DNA of 9,538 nt, taken from positions 1 to 9,538 of the forward strand of contig CAJMEU010000114.1 of assembly GCA_905212515.1 (NCBI GenBank). Direction: 5' to 3'. Positions within the stretch are counted from its first letter, which is position 1. Each line of letters opens with the position of its first letter. The notes beneath the pieces were generated by a model, which worked only from the letters and a program-made list of their open reading frames with translations, searched no databases and was not told the origin of the DNA. The stretch comes from an uncultured Oscillospiraceae bacterium. GTDB lineage: Bacteria; Bacillota; Clostridia; Oscillospirales; Ruminococcaceae. Shown here piece after piece: positions 6,277 to 9,538 of this stretch. The translations under genes were made by a program, and so were the position numbers.

Positions 6277-6305
6277 AGCATATCGGTTCCGCCGCCGATT
6301 GTCAA
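6277..6305 (-). promoter_or_regulatory. Sigma-A promoter of the four-helix membrane protein gene
   Basis: On the minus strand, a perfect -35 TTGACA (6305-6300) is followed after 17 bases by TATGCT (6282-6277), a 4/6 match to the -10 consensus. The transcript would start near 6270, giving a leader of about 50 bases to the ATG at 6218. A TGTCGAA sequence lies 11 bases upstream of the -35. Confidence 0.6.
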
Positions 6306-6316
6306 TCGATTTTGTC

Positions 6317-6348
6317 TGTCGAAAAATGCGTTCCCCGCCGTTTTCGAC
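6317..6348. promoter_or_regulatory. Possible paired Spo0A boxes
   Basis: TGTCGAAAA at 6317-6325 matches the Spo0A binding consensus TGNCGAA. Its partner TTTTCGAC at 6341-6348 is an inverted copy of GTCGAAAA, a 6/7 match to the box on the other strand. The pair lies between two divergent promoters, for the membrane protein and for the tRNA. A further TGACGAA at 6391-6397 overlaps the tRNA -35. The short motif can occur by chance, so this is a candidate only. Confidence 0.3.
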
Positions 6349-6389
6349 CCGTTTAGGGGCCAACCTGCAAAATAATTTTTTCGAAAGGC

Positions 6390-6417
6390 TTGACGAAAGG
6401 CAAAATTTCTATATAAT
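6390..6417 (+). promoter_or_regulatory. Promoter of tRNA-Thr
   Basis: TTGACG (6390-6395) and a perfect TATAAT (6412-6417) are separated by 16 bases. Transcription would begin near 6424, about 40 bases before the tRNA, a normal 5' leader for RNase P processing. Confidence 0.75.
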
Positions 6418-6462
6418 AGATAAAGGCACTTCTTCTTGAGAGGCGTTCCGCCCCTTACAGAT

Positions 6463-6538
6463 GCTGGTATAGCTCAGTTGGTAGAGCAGCTGATTCGTAA
6501 TCAGCAGGTCGTGTGTTCGAGTCACATTACCAGCTCCA
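6463..6538 (+). tRNA. tRNA-Thr (anticodon CGT)
   Basis: The full cloverleaf can be drawn. The acceptor stem GCTGGTA (6463-6469) pairs with TACCAGC (6528-6534). The D arm is GCTC / GAGC around AGTTGGTA. The anticodon stem GCTGA / TCAGC has the loop TTCGTAA, so the anticodon CGT (6496-6498) reads ACG threonine codons. The T arm is GTGTG / CACAT with loop TTCGAGT. The discriminator base is T (6535), as expected for tRNA-Thr, and the CCA end is encoded (6536-6538). The gene is monocistronic, with its own promoter and terminator. Confidence 0.97.
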
Positions 6539-6546
6539 AATCGTGC

Positions 6547-6598
6547 AAACAAAGATACCACCCAGGCCGCTGCGGCTTGGGTGGTATCTTTGTTTTTT
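6547..6598. terminator. Very long terminator hairpin between tRNA-Thr and the convergent cyclase gene
   Basis: The arm at 6547-6564 pairs with 6578-6595 over 18 perfect base pairs. The inner GCCG / CGGC (6566-6569 and 6573-6576) extends the stem to about 23 pairs with a CTG loop. A T-run (TTTTTT, 6593-6598) follows on the plus strand, so it ends the tRNA transcript. On the minus strand it begins a few bases after the cyclase stop and is followed by a T-rich stretch, so it can serve that gene too. Confidence 0.88.
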
Positions 6599-6599
6599 A

Positions 6600-8282
6600 T
6601 CACACTGGAAGGGCTGCGGAAGGCTGCCGGGCGTTTTGCGCCATCCGTTCCTTCATGGCCGCCTTGTTCTGATACATGGCGTCGTCGGCCCGTTTGAACA
6701 CGTTGGCGAACACCAGGTCCGTATCGCTGTCATAGATGGCGATGCCCCGGGCGATGGAGAGCGCTTCGCCGGGGCGGCCGCAGGAGCAGGCCTCCATCTC
6801 GCGGGTAAACTCCTCCAGCAGCTCGGCGTAATGCTCCAGCTCCCCGTTCTCCAGGATCACCACGAACTCATCGCCGCCGACGCGATAGACCGGGCTGCGT
6901 TTAAAGGTTTTGCAGATGAGCTTGCAGGCGTCGATGATGAGGATATCGCCGAAATCGTGGCCGCAGGTGTCGTTGACTTCCTTCAGGCCGTTGATGTCCA
7001 GCACCACCACCGCGAATTCCGGGTGGCCCGTGCGCATCCGCTCCTCCATCTGCTTTTCCGCCTCCAGGTAGGCGGTTTTATTTTTTACCCCGGTCAAGGG
7101 GTCGCGGTAGGCCAGCCCGTTGATATAGGCAATGTACTTCTGCAGGCTGTCCACCGTCTTTTGAAAGCTGTCCGCTAGGGTGCCCACCTCGTCTCTGGTC
7201 TGATTGCTGATGGTGACGCTGTAGTCCCCCGCGGCGATTATTTTCGCCGCCTCGGTGAGCTCTTTCAGGGGCCGGATAAGACGGCGCGTAAACAGTACCG
7301 TCAGGGCGACGGAAAGCGCGGCGATCAGCAGCAATGCCGTGAGGATGTGCAGGATCAGGCCGTTCCTGGCAGCGTCGATCTCGGTCACGGGCGCGGTGAC
7401 GGCCAGGTGCATGGAATTGCGCAGGGTACGGAACGCCAGCTCCTTTTCCTGGTTCCTCCAGTCATAAGTAAAAAGGCTGCTGCCCGTCGTACCGTTTTGA
7501 AGCTCGCGCACCACGGGAGCCAGGCTTTTGTCCACGCTTTCCATGGGGGTGCCAAGGGGGATCTCCCGGTGGCAGACGACCATGCCCTGCGCGTCCACCA
7601 AAAAGGCATAGCCGGTGTCATAGACCTGGATGTTGTTCACCGCGTCCTCGATGACGCTGAAGTCGATGTCCATCCCCACCACGCCCACCGTTTCGCCGTC
7701 CCGGTAAATGGGGATGACGTAGGAGACCATCTCGACCCCGATGTTTTGATTGTAATACGGTGCCATCCAGGTGGCCACGCCGTTGTTCACCGGGATGTAG
7801 TACCAGCCCACATGCTCTGTGTCGTTGGGGCTGTAGGTAGAAAAATCGGTGGGGGTCAGTTCCTGAAAGCTGCCGCGGCGCGTGGTCCTGCTCCAGAAAA
7901 GGCCGGAGGTGGGCGGGGCAAATTCCGGATTGAAGCGGACGTAGACCGCCAGCGCGCCCTCGGTGTTGTCGGCCGCGTTGATGGCCACGGACCTCAGCTG
8001 CGAGGTATATGCCTCCATATAATCCGCATCGGTTTTCAGCCGTTCCAAGCTTTCCAATTGCTCGGACGCATAAACCGCCAGTGTCTTTACCGACTGCTCG
8101 ATGCGGGAAAACAGCCCGTCCAGGTCGCTGGCTTTCCCGCTGCACAGCAGGTTCATGATCTGCGCGGAATCCTTGTCCACCACCGTGTGGGCGATGCGGA
8201 CGCCCGCCCCGCCGATGACCACCGAGGAGAGCAGCACACAGGCCAGGATCAAGGTGATGAATTTTGTCTGGATCGATCTCAT
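6600..8282 (-). CDS. Membrane diguanylate cyclase (dCache-HAMP-GGDEF)
   Basis: This predicted diguanylate cyclase joins two GTP into cyclic di-GMP in response to an external signal. Domains of the 560-residue protein are a first membrane helix (8-28), an extracellular double-Cache sensor (about 35-300, including TWMAPYYNQN and the SYVIPIYRDGETVGVVGMDI core), a second helix (309-331), a HAMP linker (332-385) and a GGDEF domain (393-550). The active-site loop RVGGDEF (467-473) is intact, as are metal-binding Asp429 and the Asn437-Asp438 pair. The product-inhibition I-site RxxD is absent (FKRS instead). The ATG at 8282 has GAGG five bases upstream and starts just before the first helix; the frame could reach TTG 8300, which lacks a ribosome binding site. 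It lies 21 bases after the degenerate receiver and is probably co-transcribed with it. The ligand is unknown. Confidence 0.9.
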   Translation of the reverse strand: MRSIQTKFITLILACVLLSSVVIGGAGVRIAHTVVDKDSAQIMNLLCSGKASDLDGLFSRIEQSVKTLAVYASEQLESLERLKTDADYMEAYTSQLRSVAINAADNTEGALAVYVRFNPEFAPPTSGLFWSRTTRRGSFQELTPTDFSTYSPNDTEHVGWYYIPVNNGVATWMAPYYNQNIGVEMVSYVIPIYRDGETVGVVGMDIDFSVIEDAVNNIQVYDTGYAFLVDAQGMVVCHREIPLGTPMESVDKSLAPVVRELQNGTTGSSLFTYDWRNQEKELAFRTLRNSMHLAVTAPVTEIDAARNGLILHILTALLLIAALSVALTVLFTRRLIRPLKELTEAAKIIAAGDYSVTISNQTRDEVGTLADSFQKTVDSLQKYIAYINGLAYRDPLTGVKNKTAYLEAEKQMEERMRTGHPEFAVVVLDINGLKEVNDTCGHDFGDILIIDACKLICKTFKRSPVYRVGGDEFVVILENGELEHYAELLEEFTREMEACSCGRPGEALSIARGIAIYDSDTDLVFANVFKRADDAMYQNKAAMKERMAQNARQPSAALPV

Positions 8283-8303
8283 AGATGCCTCATCTCCCAA
8301 TTC

Positions 8304-8552
8304 TTACGGTTCCAGCAGTTCTACCCGGATGTTTGGGTGGATCCGCCGCAGCAGGCGCGCCACGTCATCGCCGCCCAGGCCCCGCATAACGGTTTTGGCG
8401 TATACGGCGTCCACAGGGTTGTTATACCCGTACTTGACCGCCAGCAGCGGGTCGGTAAAGGCCAGCACCCTGCTGCCGGGCCGTGTTTTGCGCAGGGATG
8501 CGGCCCGCGCCTCCAGCGCGTTGGGGTCGTTGTCGATCACCAGTATATTCAT
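8304..8552 (-). CDS. Degenerate stand-alone receiver (pseudo-receiver), 82 aa
   Basis: This is a short receiver-like protein. The N-terminus MNILVIDNDP is the first strand and acidic pocket of a response-regulator receiver, AFTDP matches the FTDP of the neighbouring regulator, and VDAVYAKTVMRGLGGDDVARLLRR aligns with the strand and helix around the phosphorylation site. The phospho-acceptor Asp is replaced by Lys53 (YAKTVM against FLDVEM in the neighbour). The protein stops after strand 4, so the Thr/Ser and Lys switch residues are missing too. It cannot be phosphorylated in the normal way. It is either a protein-interaction module or a decaying paralogue. The ATG at 8552 has GGAG only at 15 bases, so translation may be weak. 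It sits directly before the diguanylate cyclase in the same frame, separated by one TAA. Confidence 0.65.
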   Translation of the reverse strand: MNILVIDNDPNALEARAASLRKTRPGSRVLAFTDPLLAVKYGYNNPVDAVYAKTVMRGLGGDDVARLLRRIHPNIRVELLEP

Positions 8553-8661
8553 CGGTCAGGTTCACGCTCCTGTAAGGGCACGCTTCGGCCAGGCGAAGGC
8601 GCGCGGCTGATGGTGCGGGGGCAACTTTATTATGGCCGGCTCACCGTAACAAAAGCGTGAC
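8553..8661 (-). promoter_or_regulatory. Leader/promoter region of the pseudo-receiver and cyclase genes
   Basis: This region lies between the terminator of the upstream regulator and the ATG at 8552, so the two-gene unit presumably has its promoter here. On the minus strand CATAAT (8631-8626) could be a -10, but no convincing -35 lies 17 bases upstream. A small hairpin, CTTCG / CGAAG, is present near 8583-8598. No cyclic di-GMP riboswitch signature was found. Confidence 0.3.
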
Positions 8662-8692
8662 AAAAAAGGCCCCATCTTAAAAAGATGGGGCC
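8662..8692 (-). terminator. Rho-independent terminator of the response regulator gene
   Basis: GGCCCCATCTT (8668-8678) pairs with AAGATGGGGCC (8682-8692), 11 perfect base pairs around AAA. On the minus strand it is followed by six T, so it ends the transcript of the response regulator 30 bases after its stop. It separates that gene from the pseudo-receiver and cyclase unit. Confidence 0.9.
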
Positions 8693-8722
8693 GGGGGGGC
8701 AAAACGGGATGGGCGCGGGGCG

Positions 8723-9517
8723 TCAGCGCCGGTCCAAATAGGCGACCACAAATTCCGCCCAGCTGTACTGGGCCATATACTCGCCCAAATAGGCATTCAC
8801 CGTCCGCACGTCGCCGTGAATGAAATCGTAATAATCGCAGGAAAAGGCGTTTGGCAATACGGCCAGGCGGCCGCGCTCTTTAAAAAGCACGCCGGAGGCG
8901 CCCGCCGCCGCCAAGGTGTCCGTCAGATCCTTGACCAACTGCCGCAGATGGCTTTGAAGGGCGGTGGAATCGGGCTGATCCTCCCACAGCACGGCGGCCA
9001 GCTCCCGCACGGTACAGACCGCGCCGCGGCGGTTCACCAGGTAGGCGAACAGCTCCTTGGTCTTGCTGCGGGAAAACGCCAGAGGCCGCCCGCCGCGGAA
9101 CACCTCAAAATTGCCGAAGCACTGCACCCGCAGGCGGCCGTCGTCCTCCCGCTTCACCGGCCGGCGCAAATCGTCCAGTTCCCGCCGGATGGCCTGCGTC
9201 CCCGCCGGTTTCAGCACATAGCCCGAGGCGTGCAGGTGGAAGGCCTCGCCCATATACGCCGCATACCCGGTGACAAACACGATGTTCACGTTGCTGTAGA
9301 TGTCTTTGAGGCGCTTGGCCAGTTCCAGGCCGGTCAAATCGAACATTTCCACATCCAAAAAAGCCACGTCGGGATAAAACGTCCCGCCTTTCACCCGTTC
9401 CAGCGCGGCCCAGGGGTCTGTGAAGGGGAACAGGGCGCAGTTGGGCACGGCCTCCCGGATGGCGCGGCACAGCACGTCAAGGGCGATGGGCTCGTCGTCC
9501 ACTGCCAATTTCGTCAA
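8723..9517 (-). CDS. Response regulator with SARP-like winged-helix output
   Basis: This cytoplasmic transcription regulator has an N-terminal receiver (3-115) with the acidic pair Asp7/Asp8, phospho-acceptor Asp55 (FLDVEM), switch Thr83 (VTGY) and Lys103 (LKPA) all present. An OmpR/SARP-type winged helix follows (about 129-225: RVQCFGNFEVFRGGRPLAF, SKTKELFAYLVNRRGAVCT, then AVLWED). A short tail, NAYLGEYMAQYSWAEFVVAYLDRR, resembles the start of a bacterial transcriptional activator (BTAD) domain. Such proteins are common in gut Clostridia; targets are unknown and no partner histidine kinase is in the window. The start is uncertain: TTG 9517 gives the expected N-terminus and GGAGGGAG lies about 11 bases upstream, but the frame stays open to the right edge. 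The gene has its own terminator. Confidence 0.85.
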   Translation of the reverse strand: MTKLAVDDEPIALDVLCRAIREAVPNCALFPFTDPWAALERVKGGTFYPDVAFLDVEMFDLTGLELAKRLKDIYSNVNIVFVTGYAAYMGEAFHLHASGYVLKPAGTQAIRRELDDLRRPVKREDDGRLRVQCFGNFEVFRGGRPLAFSRSKTKELFAYLVNRRGAVCTVRELAAVLWEDQPDSTALQSHLRQLVKDLTDTLAAAGASGVLFKERGRLAVLPNAFSCDYYDFIHGDVRTVNAYLGEYMAQYSWAEFVVAYLDRR

Positions 9518-9538
9518 GCTCAGGCCGGCTCCCTCCCC

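Noticed and set aside
6219..6305. Longer N-terminus of the four-helix membrane protein
   Set aside because: TTG 6305 is part of the TTGACA promoter element and has no ribosome binding site; ATG 6218 has AGGGTG.
6436..6672. Open frames across the tRNA and its terminator on both strands
   Set aside because: They read through the tRNA-Thr cloverleaf and the hairpin, so they are not coding.
7347..8660. Plus-strand open frame of 437 codons opposite the cyclase
   Set aside because: Antisense shadow of a gene with intact dCache, HAMP and GGDEF domains.
8553..8661. Cyclic di-GMP riboswitch upstream of the pseudo-receiver and cyclase genes
   Set aside because: The conserved GEMM core sequences were not found; only a small 5 bp hairpin is present.
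1..9538. CRISPR array, insertion sequence, integrase or attachment site (including at the tRNA 3' end)
   Set aside because: No spaced direct repeats, transposase or integrase motifs, and no repeat of the tRNA-Thr 3' end elsewhere in the window was noticed.

Overview
The window looks like chromosomal DNA from a spore-forming, GC-rich member of the Clostridia, most likely Oscillospirales/Ruminococcaceae. This rests on gene content and protein style: the conserved Firmicutes sporulation and housekeeping cluster yqfC-yqfD-phoH-ybeY-dgkA-era, a ylbJ-type sporulation membrane gene, strong AGGAGG-type ribosome binding sites, TTG/GTG starts, and a SARP-like response regulator typical of gut Clostridia. 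The genus cannot be fixed from this sequence.

Left part (1-4368, minus strand). Read in transcription order the cluster is yqfC, yqfD, phoH, ybeY, dgkA, era. The genes lie 3-23 bases apart, except for a 75-87 base gap before phoH that holds an internal sigma-A-like promoter. Compared with Bacillus subtilis, the PgpH-type gene (yqfF) and cdd are missing. Era reaches its KH domain GKGG loop and then meets an in-frame TAG. The same frame beyond the stop still reads like the next KH helix up to the window edge, so this is either a real nonsense change or an assembly/sequencing error.

Middle part (4369-6598). Divergent from yqfC is a ylbJ-like membrane gene on the plus strand. Its 3' end carries a near-consensus promoter (TTGGCA, 17 bp, TATAAT) for a 75-residue four-cysteine protein of unknown function. 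The leader of that small gene holds a perfect 9+9 bp inverted repeat. A bidirectional terminator separates it from a convergent four-helix membrane protein on the minus strand, which has its own promoter (TTGACA, 17 bp, TATGCT). A tRNA-Thr(CGT) with its own promoter follows. The 244-base gap between the last two genes contains matches to the Spo0A box.

Right part (6600-9538, minus strand). This is a signalling block. In transcription order it holds a REC plus SARP-like winged-helix response regulator closed by a terminator, an 82-residue degenerate receiver lacking the phospho-acceptor Asp, and, 21 bases further on, a membrane dCache-HAMP-GGDEF diguanylate cyclase. The last two are probably co-transcribed and end at a very long hairpin shared with the tRNA.

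No mobile element, CRISPR array or clearly new multi-gene system is visible. The most noteworthy points are the interrupted era, the pseudo-receiver/diguanylate cyclase pair, the hairpin leader of the four-cysteine protein, and the possible Spo0A boxes.
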